Shown piece by piece: positions 47,795 through 58,680 of a DNA stretch of 64,000 nt. Positions within the stretch are counted from its first letter, which is position 1. Every line of letters starts with the position of its first letter. Source of the stretch: Monodelphis domestica (taxonomy: Eukaryota; Chordata; Mammalia; Didelphimorphia; Didelphidae). A model generated the notes under the pieces. It ran no database searches and was not told where the DNA came from. It was given only the letters and a program-made list of their open reading frames with translations. Position numbers and translations under genes: made by a program. The DNA lies in contig NC_077227.1 of assembly GCF_027887165.1 (NCBI RefSeq), forward strand, positions 441,829,895-441,893,894, given 5' to 3'.

Positions 47795-47813
47795 ATGGAG
47801 CCGCAGTTATTAG
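47787..47813 (+). promoter_or_regulatory. Eight-codon uORF overlapping the receptor start
   Basis: ATG at 47787 opens a short frame (MRPWSRSY, then TAG) that overlaps the main ATG at 47795 in another frame. Its start context ('cgaggcATGc') is weaker than that of the main ATG (GGCCATGG, G at -3 and G at +4). If transcribed it could dampen receptor translation; leaky scanning would allow the main start. Confidence 0.45.
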
Positions 47814-48071
47814 TCAATGCTTCAGGCAATTCTTGCGCCCCAGAACTAGAGCAGGAGTCACAGTCAGCAGGTCCAGGACGCTATTCCGGCTTGCATCCTG
47901 GAGGGTTCTCGGCGCCTGTGGCAGTGTTGCTGGCCACGCTCATGGCGCTGCTGGTGCTGACCACGGTGCTGGGAAATGCTCTGGTCATCCTAGCATTTGT
48001 GGTGGATCGGAGCCTGCGCACGCAGGGAAACTTCTTTTTCCTCAACCTGGCCATCGCGGACCTGTTGGTGG
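47795..48071 (+). CDS. HRH3-like: HRH3-like exon 1 (codons 1-92 plus one base)
   Basis: Starts at the ATG in GGCCATGG and ends CTGTTGGTGG before donor gtaagt. Encodes the extracellular N-terminus, TM1 and most of TM2 (FFLNLAIADLLV). GC-rich compared with exons 2 and 3. The downstream intron is 686 bp with no recognised repeat. Confidence 0.92.
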
Positions 48072-51000
48072 GTAAGTAGGAGGATTAAGACGGAGACCGC
48101 TTGGAGGTGGACTGTCCAGCTGTTGGCATTTGGCCTTTGGTCTAAAAGCACTTCGTACCTTCCAGGGTAACGAAGTCTCTATCTATCTAGGGGTTTGAGG
48201 AAGGTAAGAGAAATGATGATGATGGCTGGATGGTATAAGGAAAAGAGTTCTGGATGAAGCCCTGAATTCAAATCCTGAACTTGCCATTTGCTTGACTTTA
48301 GGCAAGGTACTTCCCATCTCTAGGCTCAGTTTCCTCCTCTGACTAGTCGCTGAGATCACTCTCAGCTCTATGATCAAAGGAGGGACAAGACTTTAGTTGG
48401 GAGGTGAAACCAGGATACAGGGATTCCTAGTTGTGGAAGGGTGGATGGACTTTCTGACTGGAAATGATCCCTATTCCAAAGTGAAAAATGAACAGCTACA
48501 TCAAAACTTTATTCTTGTTATTATTATCTTTAAAAAAAAAAAAAAAAGCTCTTTGATATCTCTCAGGGAAGAGAGTATCTCAAAAAAGCCTTGAGAACTG
48601 GGTGGCTATGTTCCTACTACCCATCCATCCTTGCTTCATTTGTCTTTCTCCAAGCCCCAGGGTGTTAAATTAAAAAGTTGTATTCAAGTAGAGAAAAATC
48701 TTTAGAATGAGGGCTCTTCCCTTCAGCCCCAACAATGAAAGCTCTCTCTTCCTGCAGGTGGATTCTGCATCCCTCTCTACATCCCTTACGTCCTGACAGG
48801 AGAGTGGAAGTTCGGGAAGGGGTTATGCAAGTTGTGGCTGGTGGTGGATTATCTGGTGTGTACTGCCTCTGTCTTCAACATCGTCCTCATCAGTTTTGAC
48901 AGGTTCAACTCTGTCACCAGAGCGGTAAGAGAGTTAAGAGTTTCCCTCTCAGGGTTCCTGGGAGATTGGGGTTGATTTCCCTACTGAGGACATATGTGAA
49001 ACAAACCTGCTTCTTGTGTTGAGAATAGCTGAATTAGGCTATCAGCAATCTTAAAATGGGAAGCTAGGAGGTACAGTGGACAGAGTGCCTGGCCTAAAGT
49101 GAGGAGGACTTATCTTCCCAAGTTCAAATCTGGCCTCAGACACTACTGTGTGGTCCTTAGCCCTATTTGTCTCAGTTCCCCATCTGTAAAAATGAGCTGA
49201 AGAAGGAAATGGCAAATCATTCTAGTACCTTTGCCAAGAAAACCCCAAATTGGATCAGGAAGAGTCGGACACACCTTAAAATGGGTCAGATCAGTAACAA
49301 GAGTCTTCAAGTAACTGAAAGTATAGTGAAGTGCTTAGTACAAGTAGCATCTAGTGCAAACAAGAGATAACTGGATTTAGGGGACAGGAATTTTGAATTC
49401 CTAGTCCTGACCCTTTGCTCCTCACCTATCTGTGCAAGCTTGAGCAAATCATATGACCTCTCAGCCAGTTTTCCCATCTCTAAAATAAGGGAGTTGAATT
49501 AAATGGTCACTAAAGTTCCTTTGGTTACCCCAGATTCAATTATTATTCTTTTATCTAATTCTCAGTAAGAGTGTGAGGAAGGCAGAGTGTATTTCGTTGT
49601 CCCCGTTTTACATTTGCCCAGACAGGAAGAGGTTAAACAAGTATGAAAACCAGAGCCCAGGACTCTTGACTTCCAGCTCCAGACTCTTTTAACTAAGCCT
49701 CTGCTGCCTCCAAGAGGCCAAGAGGAAAGGTCTTGGAAGGGAGCAATAGAACATAGAAGGGGAATTCTTCTCAGCATTTAATGCCCCCAAGAAGCCCCCT
49801 CAGTCTTTATGTTTCCTTTGTTGTTCTGGTGCTCAAAATATTATAGTATAATGGTAAGAGGAATTTACAATCTGAAAACTTGGCTTGGAGTTCCAGTTCT
49901 GACTATCCTGGACAAGTCACAAACTCAAAAGGCATTCAAAATATACAATAGGGTTTATGTGAAGAAACTGTGTTTAAAGTTCACTTAAAGAGCTATAGGA
50001 ATGAGTTATTATTAATTTAACCTCTTTGCAGAGAACTTCCCTTGTGGATCCATCCTGTTACCTCTGTTTTCCTAAATTCTTAACTGTATTTGATTACAAT
50101 CAGTTTCCTAAACTGTAATTTGTTGCCTAGAGAGGTGTTTTGTAAATCAGTAAGAGCCCAGTAAAAGCATATACCAAGGGTATAATCTGCTGAGAACCTT
50201 CACTGGTAATTAGTTTCATTCTTACTGAATTAATGGCTTTATTCTTGCTTTAGGTACAGTGAAGTCTCCTAGCTAATTGATAATACTAACTATTCACTGA
50301 GCTGAGCCTGATGTGAAGAACTGAATGTTCTGTTCAGGTGAAATGAAAACTTCAGATGGGGCTGAATTAACCTTGAACACAGTGGGAGAAAAAAATATCA
50401 ATTTCCCAAATCATTAAGAGATTCCTTCATTCCATCCCCATTAACTTTCACTATATTCACTTTTTTTTTACTGACTAAAATATCCAGCAAGAGAATTCTC
50501 TCAGGAACTTTTGCATTTACAGAGGAAGGGACTTCATACTCATTACTGTTATATTAGCAGACAGCAAAAAAAAAGATTATAAGAATATGGATACTAAATT
50601 GAAAATCTATTTAAACTAAAGACAAAAGTAGATCAAAATGCAGGACACTGCCTTGCTGGTTGTGGAGTGTGTACCTTAAGTAATGGATAGAATTTTAATC
50701 CCTTCTCCAGTAATGGAAATGAGCCACATTAAGCCATCCATATTCTCTCACAGTATCAAAGAGCTGGAAGAAGTCAGAGGTCATGTAGTGTAGCCCATCT
50801 GAATAAGAATCAACTCTAAAACATACTAGACAAGTAATTGTCCAATAACTCAATCAACAAGTATATATTAAGTGCTAGGCACTTTGATAGAAAATGAAAT
50901 AATTCCTTCTCTCTAGAGCTTGCATTCCAATGAGGGGAGAAGGAATAAGTATATACAACATAAAGTGATAAACAAAATGTATACAAAATAATTAAATATA

Positions 51001-54000
51001 AGATAGCTTCAGAAGGAAGATAGCTATGGTTAGGAGATCATAAAAGGCTTCACATGGAAAATAGTGCTTGAAGGAAGAAAGGACTGGATCATATGATCTC
51101 TGACTTCTATCTCTATGATACTGTGAGAGAATATGGATGGTTCAATGTGGCTCATTTCCATTACTGGAGGGGATGGATTCAAAATGCATCCCCTATGTAA
51201 TGTACACATATCCACAACTGGCAAGGCACTGCCCTGCATTTTGATCTACTTCTGTCTGTAATTTAAATAGATTTTCTCTGAAGTGAGAAATTTAAAGGAG
51301 AAACTTTGCTTGAAGTTCTCCAGGGCAGGAGAATCTACCACCTCCTAAGGCAGCCCACTTGACTTTCGTACAACTTTTATTGTTGAAGTTTTTCCTTTGT
51401 TGTTGTTCAAATGTTTCAGACATATCTGACTCTTTATGACTCCATTTGGGGTTTTCTTGGCAAGGACACTGGAGTGGTTTGTCATTTCCTTCTCCAGTTT
51501 ATTTTATAGATGAGAAACTGAGACAAAAAGAGCCCAGATTTGAACACAGGAAGATGAGTCTTCCTGATCCCAGACCAAGCCCTTTATCCACTGTGCCACC
51601 TAGATAACCTTAAATTCCTCTTTTCAGGGAACCTAAATGTGCCTCCTGTGACTTCAACCTATAACTCCTAGTTCTACCCTCCTGGAACCAAGCAGAACAA
51701 GTCTTCGTTCTTTTCTATATAATAATCCTTAGAATATTTTTTAAGTTAGCTAACATGTTTCCCCTCCTTAAGTCTTCTCCAAGCAAAATGCCCATAGTTC
51801 CTTCACCCCAGTCTTCTTGGAAGAGGTGTCAAACATGGCCTGAGATACTCCTGAGTTGCTTTCAACGCAAATAAAAATATAACAGAAACATTTAACAAAA
51901 TCAATAGGACATAATGTCAATATGTGGTTTTCTAAGTAAAAATGTGGCCTGTGGGGATCATTATAAATGATATCATGGCCTCTCTTTCCATTTGAGTTTG
52001 ATACCATTGGTCTATGGCATGAAATTGAAACCTTTCACCATACCAGTTACTATCTTGTAGATTCTCTTCAGTTTATAAATGCACTTTCTAAATTGTGATA
52101 ACCAGAATTGAACAAGTATTCCAGGTATTGTCTGATCTTGACAAGGTATTAACACCCTGGGCTTGGATTCTATGCCTCCCTTAATTTGGCCTAAGATCTA
52201 GAATCCTCTTTTTGGGGCTGTTATAGCTCAGAGTTCATTCATTTGACTAACATTCTTCTGAAACTTCAAAACTTTTTCAAACTGTTCTCTAGATATGGTT
52301 CCCCCAATCTTATGCTTATGGAACTGGTTTTTTTTTTTAACCCAAGTGTCAGACAATAAGTTTATTTTATGCCTCTTGAGTTTTATCATATTAGACTGAG
52401 TCAAAGTTTCAGCCTGTTAAGATTTTTTGGATTCTGATTGTTCTAGGTGTTAGGTATTCCTCCTAATTTTATCAGCAGTATTGATGAGCAGTACCTTGCA
52501 CATAGCTGGTACTTAATAAGAGATGTTTGGGTTAGGTTATATCTATACCTCTTGTCCAAGTTATGGATCAAAATGTCAAACTGCTCAGAACAATGAACAG
52601 ATGCTTAGGGGTACTCTATTAAGAGATCCTTCGAGTTGACATCAAATCACTGATAACTACAATTTGGGTCCAGCTATTCAATCCATTCCAAATTTGGTTA
52701 TCTCCTATCGTTTCCTTTCTCTTCAAGACTGTCATGCATCCTCCTTTCAGCTGAAGACTATATCTTACCTTACTGAAAAGAATGTGGCCATTTGTTATGA
52801 AGGCCACTTTCTTTTCCATTTCAAAATACCTTATTCTTTCTTCCTCTCCTCCAGTGTCATATAATGAAGTGAAATTTTCTCCTTGTTAAAGTCAACCCCT
52901 CTCTATATGTGCCTTCTATCCTATACCCTTCTATCTTTTTCTGCAGATTGACTCCTTAATCATGCTTTCTTTTAAATCTTCAACCATATCCTCACTACTG
53001 GTCCCTTCCAATACTGCTATGAAATATGTTCAAGTCTCCTTCATCCTTAAAAAACTTTCATTAGACTCAAACATCTAAAAATTCTATTTTATATTCCTCT
53101 TCTCTTTCTCAGCCAAGCTACTAGAAAATATTGCTCATTGCCTCTACTTCCTCTCTTCTCACTCCTCAATCTTTTGTAATCTGGCATTGGATTTCATCAC
53201 TCAACTAAAACTGCTCCAAGTTACTAATGAGCCAATCACTTTGCCAATAAACTTCTTAATCACCAATCTGATGGTTTTTCAATAGCCTTCATGCTTCTTG
53301 ATCTCTCTTCAATATTTGACATAGTTGACCAAAATCTTGTCTGGATATTCTCTCTTTTCTGAATTTTCATGGCATTATTTCCTCTTGGCTAATCTTTTTA
53401 TTTGTCTGCCCATTCACCTTTGCTGGCTCATCATCCATATCATGCTATTCTGTGTCCCTCAAGGTTCTGTCCTGAGTTCTCTTCTCTCTTTACATTTTCT
53501 CTTTTTGCTCTCATCGTCTCCTATAACTGATCATCTCTATGTAGATGACAGACAGACCTGAATATCCCAGTAATTACCCAATTATTAATTGGGACTCGAT
53601 GTCCCAAAGACTTCATTATCTTTCCCCCATAAAGCTGCCCTGTTACTAAATTTCCCATTTCTATAAAAGGCATCACTATTCTTCTAGTCCCCACATTCAT
53701 ACCTTAGTATTAACCCCAGTTCCTCACCCTCCCTCAATCCAAATATTTCATTTGCCAGATGTTGCCATTTCTATTCCACAACATCTCTCACTTCTCACTC
53801 TATTTTTCTCAGTCTGAACCTTGGTTCAGGCCCTTATTACTTCTTGACTCAACTATTGCTTTGACCTCCTAATTGATCTCTATCCCTAAAGTCTCCTTCT
53901 ACTCCTGGCCATCCTCCATACTTCTGCCATAATGATTTTCCTTAGGCAAAAAATCTGATTCGATGCCACTTCCCTATTAAAAATACAGTAATTCTCTATT

Positions 54001-57000
54001 GCTTCTAAGATAAAACTTAAACTCATCTTTTTAGCTTTTAAAGCCCTTTATAACCTGCCCCAATCTATCCTTTCCAGATTAACTATATATTACTACTTTT
54101 CCTACACTTTACTATCAATCAAGTTGGCCATCTCAAGTAGCACTCCATATACTATCTCCATTCTATTGCATCAACTGCCCTCCAAGCCTAGAATACACTC
54201 TGTCACCACCTTAGTTTTACAGAATCCTTTTCTCGTTTGAAGATAGAGATCAAGCAATACCTTTTTCATGACTATTTCTCCTTGTGCCCTCTTTCCCTAA
54301 TCACTGAATATATATTTGTTCCCTCTATTAGAATGGAAGCTCCTTTAGGATAAGGATTTTTTCATTTGTGTCTCTGTATCCCAAGGCCCTCAAAGAGTGG
54401 TGCAAAGTAGGCACTTAATAAATGTTGATTGATGGTTCTGTTGTACATCTCTGTCTTGCCCACCAGAAAAGCATAATTTTGTCAAATGACTTACCAAAAT
54501 GTATATAGACTATATCTTCCTCAGACTCCTGATCTACCAATTCTATAAATCCTGTACAAAAGAAGCAAAGTTAGTCTGGCATGATATATTCTTGAAGAAG
54601 CTATGTTGGCTCTTTATGTTCCCTATTTCTTTTCTAGTCATTCATTAACTTTCCCTTTAATATTGTAAAATTTTGTCAATGACTGAGGTCAAGCTCACTG
54701 GTCTGCAGTTTGCAGGTCTTTAGCCTCATTTTGGAAAATCAGCATTTGCTTTTCTACATTTCTATTAACATGCTTCTGCTCTTCATAATCCTTCAAACTT
54801 CAATGACAGTAGTTCAGCAGTACAATCTACCCATTTTTTGTTTGTTTTCAGGTCTCTAGGATGTGATTCAACTAGGCTTGGTGACTTGAACTCATCAAGA
54901 GCTGTGAAGTGCTATCTATCGCTTTACTTACTTGGGTTTAAACTCCCTATTAGCCATTTTTGTTCTACTTCAAAAGTTATAGAAAATACAAACAGTTTAG
55001 CTGAATAGTTCTCCCTTCTTTCTGTTACCATCACCTTAACTATCCTAAATGTGTTATCTTTTTTTTCAATTAACAAACATGTATAAAGCAATTATATGTG
55101 CCAAACACCATGCACCTATTGTATACCAAGCATTATACTAAGCACTGAGGATACAAAAACAGGCAAAACATAGTTCCTACCCTGAAAAGTCTAATGGGAA
55201 AGACAACATGCAAACAAATATATGCAAAGGAAACTATATATAGAATAAATGAGAAGTAATTAATAGAAGGAAGGAATGGAATTAAGAGGGGTTGAAGAAG
55301 ACTTCCTCTAGAAGATGTGATTTTAGTTGAGACTTAAAGAAAGCCAGGGAGGCAGTTTTTGGATAAAGAAACCAAAACTATACATAGACATAAGAAAAAA
55401 AAATTCTAAATCATTATTGATTAGAGAAATGAAAATCAAAACAACTCTGAGATACCATCATACACCTATCAGTTTGGCTAAAATGATAAAAGCACAAAAT
55501 GACAAATGTTGGAAGGGATGTTGAAAACACAAATACACTGTGAAACAGTGAACTGATCCAACCATTTTGGAAAGCTATCTGGAATAATGCTCAAAAAAGT
55601 TATAAAAACTATTGCATGCCCTTTGACCCAGCAATACCTCTATTAGTTCTATTTCCCAAGGTGACCAAGGAAAAAAGAAAGGAACCTCTATGTTCTAAAA
55701 TATTTATAGCAACTCTCTTGGTGTGACAAAGAATTAGAAATTAGGGGGATGCCCATCAATTGGGGAATGGATAAACAAGTTGTATCCTGTGCTTGTAACA
55801 GGCTAATTAAAAAAAAAAACCATAGAAACACCTACATGAAATTATGAAACAAGCAGAACCAAAAGAACATTACATATGTAACAGAAATATTGTCTGATGA
55901 ATAACTGTCAATGTCCACCTCCAGAGAAAGAACTGATATACCAAAATATGCATGGTACATCTACATAGCACAGTAGATAGAGCACCAAGGAAGAAAAAAA
56001 GGAGTGAGTGAGTGAGGGAGTGAGGTTGGGAGCATAACATAGTTTTATATATACATATGTATTTTATTTTGTCAAACGATGCCTTCTGTAGTGCAAGGTC
56101 CAGGATAGAGGGAGGGTGATACCTGAGAACTTTAATATAACAAATTTTTTTTTAAGTTTTAAACCCTTACCTTCCATTTAGAATCAATACTGTGTATTGG
56201 TTCCAAGACAGAAGAGTGGTAAGGACTGGGCAATGGAGGTGACGTGATTTGCCCAGGATCACATAGCTAGAAAGTATCTGAGGCCACAATTGAACCTAAG
56301 ACCTCCTATTCCTAGGCCTGGAATTCAATCCACTGAACTACCTACTTGCTCCCCTCTTTAAAAAAAAAAAAGCCAGGGAGGTCAGTAGTTGGAGTCAAGG
56401 AGGGAGAGCATTTCAAGCCCAGGGGTAGAGTCAGAGAAAAATGCCCAAAGTGAGAGATGGAATATCTTGTTCATGGAACAGCAAGGAGGCCAGGATCCCT
56501 GGATTGAAGAGAATGTGTTCAAGTAAGATATAAGAAAATTTATGTGTTAGGTGGAAAATTAGGAGGGGGTAATTATAAAGGGCTTTGAATGCCAAACAGA
56601 GCATTTTGTATTTGTTCCTGGGGGCAATAGGAAGCCACTGGAGTTTAATGAATGACTTTCTCTTGCCACCAGGATATCTGTGCAAGTCATCTCTAATGCA
56701 AGTGCCACCTTCTCCAAAAAGTGGTCTTATTTCTCCCCCTAAATCATATGATTTCTCTCCACTATGAACTCCATAGTTAACACTATTTCTCACCCTAAAT
56801 ATTCATAATGTATTTTATTTGTGTATTAAGCACCAGGAGGGGAAGATCTCACAACAACTTCTCTCATTTCTAAAGAGATACATGATTTACCTCATCAGGA
56901 ATCATCTCAGCAACTCCCACCTTGCACTTCACTTAGCACTTTGTACTTCTCTAATGAATTCAACTATAATATTAAATATTAAGTAGTATTTATTTCTTGT

Positions 57001-58184
57001 ATTACCCTCCCACTAAGATTAACAAGAGCAGGAAGGATCAACTTATCTTACTTTTTGTTGTTTCCTAATGTCAAGCACGGTGTTCTGCATACAGCAGGTG
57101 CCTAATGTTAGTTGAATAAAAAGAAGTGCTTTCTTCATGACACTTCTATGAGCTAGGTAGGACAAGCAGTAGCATCCTCATTTGTGCCTGAGATTCTGAG
57201 ATATAAAGTGACTTACCCATTATCATTTATTATTAAAACTGTTGATTAATCAACCTCAGATGAGACAGTGTAATTGCTTCCAGTTGATGGGCTTTCCCCT
57301 TCTCTAATTCTTCCTCTCTCTAGGTAACTTACAGAGCTCAGAAAGGGATGACCAAAAATGCTGTCTTTAAGATGGTCATAGTGTGGATAGCAGCTTTCCT
57401 CCTTTATGGTCCTGCCATCATCAGTTGGGAGTACATTGCCAGAAAAAGCATCCTGCCTCGAGGAGAGTGCTATGCTGAGTTCTACTACAACTGGTATTTC
57501 TTGATGATTGCTTCCACCATTGAATTCTTCACTCCCTTCATCAGTGTCTCCTATTTTAATCTGAGTATCTACATCAGCATCAGAAAGCGCACACTTCTAA
57601 GAATGGACAACCTGGACTCCAGTAGAGAGAACTGTGAAATGAACCTCCTGGGGAAAAGAAAAGGGCATGTCATATTTTTTGTTAAGCCAGCCGAGTGGAA
57701 CAAGAACAAGAAGAAAGACCATTGCCTCTTCCCCACTGGGCCCTTAGGTCCCAAGCATGATAGCCCCTCCTCCTTGGACACACACAGGGCACAAGATCTG
57801 CAAGTCAAAATGAAAACCAAGCCAGGTCAAGTCTATGAAGCCACAGAAAGTATCTGCAATGCCACAAGGCACCCAGACATTGCCAGGACAATGGCAAACC
57901 GCCTTCGGCTCTCTCGGGACAAGAGAGTGGCTAAATCTTTGGCCATCATAGTGTGTGTATTTGGGCTGTGCTGGGCACCTTACACTCTGCTCATGATCAT
58001 CAGAGCTATGTGTCATGGGACATGTGTCCACCATTTTTTCTATGAATTCTCCTTTTGGCTACTGTGGCTAAATTCGGCCATTAATCCTGCTTTATACCCA
58101 CTCTGCCATGTGAGCTTTCGGAAAGCTTTCATTAAACTGCTATGTCCTGGTAAAGCCAAAATTCACCCACATATTCTTAGGTGA
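47795..58184 (+). CDS. HRH3-like: Histamine H3 receptor-like GPCR, three exons
   Basis: Joining 47795-48071, 48758-48924 and 57324-58184 gives 434 codons with consensus GT-AG sites and matching phases (1 and 0). It encodes a class A amine GPCR, expected at the cell surface and, by family, coupled to Gi/o. N-glycosylation site NAS at 8-10; TM1 with GNALV (60-64); TM2 D89; TM3 with C116, amine-binding D123 and D140-R141-F142; ECL2 C197; TM5 E215, the acidic residue that contacts the imidazole in H3/H4; TM6 CWAPY with W365 and Y368; F392 and W396 in TM7; NPALY 402-406; C422 as a possible palmitoylation site. The third loop is about 110 residues. Intron positions match HRH3 and HRH4. Helix sequence is clearly closer to HRH3 (YVLTG, CKLWLVVDYL, CYAEF.YNWYFL are shared), but many helix positions and the whole loop differ. 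It is either a separate H3-like paralogue or a fast-evolving HRH3. No frame damage, so presumably functional. Confidence 0.9.
48758..48924 (+). CDS. HRH3-like: HRH3-like exon 2 (end of TM2 to the DRF motif)
   Basis: Acceptor 'cttcctgcag' precedes GTGGATTCTGC; donor gtaaga follows ACCAGAGCG. Encodes GFCIPLYIPYVLTG, TM3 with the conserved Cys and amine-binding Asp, and DRFNSVTRA at the start of loop 2. The exon edges fall at the same protein positions as in HRH3 and HRH4. Confidence 0.93.
49057..49275 (+). mobile_element. MAR1-type SINE in intron 2
   Basis: 'ggaagctaggaggtacagtg', 'gttcaaatctggcctcagac', 'gaaggaaatggcaaatcatt', 'aagagtcggacaca'. Confidence 0.75.
49380..50600. other. Intron 2, mostly unassigned
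   Basis: MIR/tRNA-SINE-like tails at about 49390-49530 and 49560-49700 ('aagggagttgaattaaatgg', 'acaggaagaggttaaacaag'). No exon-like sequence seen. Confidence 0.4.
50601..51277. repeat. Large inverted repeat in intron 2
   Basis: Left arm 50601-50795 and right arm 51081-51277 are reverse complements over nearly 200 bp. The best block ('ccagtaatggaaatgagcca' onward, 50707-50763 on the left) has about three mismatches in 57; other blocks are less alike. The loop of about 285 bp holds an antisense L2 fragment (about 50845-51075). In pre-mRNA the arms could pair as a long hairpin. I do not recognise the arm sequence as a known repeat and see no third copy in the window. Confidence 0.85.
50845..51075 (-). 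mobile_element. L2 3'-end fragment (antisense) in the loop of the inverted repeat
   Basis: 'aagtatatattaagtgctag', 'ctctagagcttgcattccaa', 'ggcttcacatggaaaatagt' follow the reversed L2 3' end. Confidence 0.55.
51395..51610 (-). mobile_element. MAR1-type SINE (antisense)
   Basis: 'atttggggttttcttggcaa', 'gtttgtcatttccttctcca', 'ctttatccactgtgccacct'. Confidence 0.75.
52706..54437 (+). mobile_element. L2 LINE inserted into the L3/CR1 copy
   Basis: Plus-strand L2 covering much of the reverse-transcriptase region ('cttcttgatctctcttcaat', 'gtccctcaaggttctgtcct', encoding the CPQGSVLSSLL-like motif near 53450) through to a clear L2 3' terminus ('ggcacttaataaatgttgat'). Frame heavily broken. The flanking L3/CR1 sequence is collinear across it. 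Confidence 0.7.
55356..56150 (+). mobile_element. 5'-truncated old L1 inside the L2
   Basis: End of L1 ORF2 ('ctctgagataccatcataca', 'gcccatcaattggggaatgg') and a 3' UTR. The duplication 'aagccagggagg(t)cag' brackets it together with the SINE. No open frame. Confidence 0.75.
56150..56362 (-). mobile_element. tRNA-derived marsupial SINE (antisense) at the L1 tail
   Basis: 'taaacccttaccttccattt', 'atcaatactgtgtattggtt', 'tttgcccaggatcacatagc', 'ctacctacttgctcccc'. Confidence 0.8.
56870..57122 (+). repeat. L2 3' end
   Basis: 'cttagcactttgtacttctc', 'gttctgcatacagcaggtgc', ending 'atgttagttgaataaaaag'. Lies about 200 bp before exon 3. Confidence 0.5.
57324..58184 (+). CDS. HRH3-like: HRH3-like exon 3 (TM4 to the C-terminus)
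   Basis: Acceptor 'cctctctctag' precedes GTAACTTACAGAGC, continuing VTYRAQKG in frame. Encodes TM4 to TM7 and the short tail ending KIHPHILR, 286 codons plus stop. The third loop (about 235-345) is basic and Ser-rich and has little visible similarity to HRH3. Confidence 0.95.
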   Translation, partial: VTYRAQKGMTKNAVFKMVIVWIAAFLLYGPAIISWEYIARKSILPRGECYAEFYYNWYFLMIASTIEFFTPFISVSYFNLSIYISIRKRTLLRMDNLDSSRENCEMNLLGKRKGHVIFFVKPAEWNKNKKKDHCLFPTGPLGPKHDSPSSLDTHRAQDLQVKMKTKPGQVYEATESICNATRHPDIARTMANRLRLSRDKRVAKSLAIIVCVFGLCWAPYTLLMIIRAMCHGTCVHHFFYEFSFWLLWLNSAINPALYPLCHVSFRKAFIKLLCPGKAKIHPHILR

Positions 58185-58680
58185 AGAAAAGGCCATATGT
58201 GGTTAAGATCACCAAAACTTTCACTTATCTGAAAAGTGGGGTGTATGAAGTCCACTTGGTGACTACTAATCACTCTTCTTGTACTACAGTTCTTACCATG
58301 GAGTCTCTTTCAGCAACAAAATGAGAAAGTATCACTGCAAGTACTATTCAGGGTTTAACATTCTATCTGGGTGAGGATGAGTTTTTCAGGAGGGGAAAGT
58401 CATTTAAATTTTTTTTTCCCCCTTGGGAAAGACTTTCATGAAATTTAAAAATTATTTGAGCCCAAGTTCATTTGATTAGATTCATACAGAGAAATTTATT
58501 TTTTTCTTAAATAATAAGTGTACAATATGTTCAAGTATAGTATCCTTTTTATTTATAGTGCAATGTGAGTATTCATCAGATATTTGTATAGTATTATACT
58601 TTGTAAGCCTTGGTTAAAGCCAATGCCTATTTATAAAATAATACATGGATAAATAAAAGTACTTCTTTTGAAAACTCAAA
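58185..58680 (+). terminator. 3' UTR and poly(A) signal of the HRH3-like gene
   Basis: The first strong AATAAA cluster after the stop is at 58652-58657, with another near 58680, giving a 3' UTR of about 0.5 kb. AT-rich. Cleavage site not determined. Confidence 0.5.

Larger units (their letters stand above)
51290..55060 (-). mobile_element. Long L3/CR1-type LINE (antisense), split by an L2
   Basis: Follows the reversed CR1-clade ORF in order: 'ttctaccctcctggaaccaa', 'ccagaattgaacaagtattc', 'ttatcatattagactgagtc', 'gggtactctattaagagatc', then after the L2 'gtcaaatgacttaccaaaat', 'gttagtctggcatgatatat', 'gaggtcaagctcactggtct', 'ggcttggtgacttgaactca'. About 2 kb of LINE sequence, dead. A MAR1 SINE (51395-51610) and an L2 (52706-54437) lie inside it. 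Confidence 0.7.
55095..56660 (-). mobile_element. L2-type LINE (antisense), split by an L1
   Basis: Left part 55095-55355 has the reversed 3' end ('ttgtataccaagcattatac'). Right part 56367-56660 encodes on the minus strand KLQWLPIAPRNKYKMLCLAF, the L2/CR1 reverse-transcriptase end. The parts meet at a repeated 'aagccagggagg'. Confidence 0.7.

Noticed and set aside
57569-58034. Minus-strand frames opposite receptor exon 3
   Set aside because: Shadow frames of a real coding exon.
47795-58184. Calling the receptor HRH4
   Set aside because: TM2, TM3, TM4, TM5 and TM7 motifs (YVLTG, VVDYL, FLLYGPAI, CYAEF, SFWLLW) are of the HRH3 kind and differ from HRH4.
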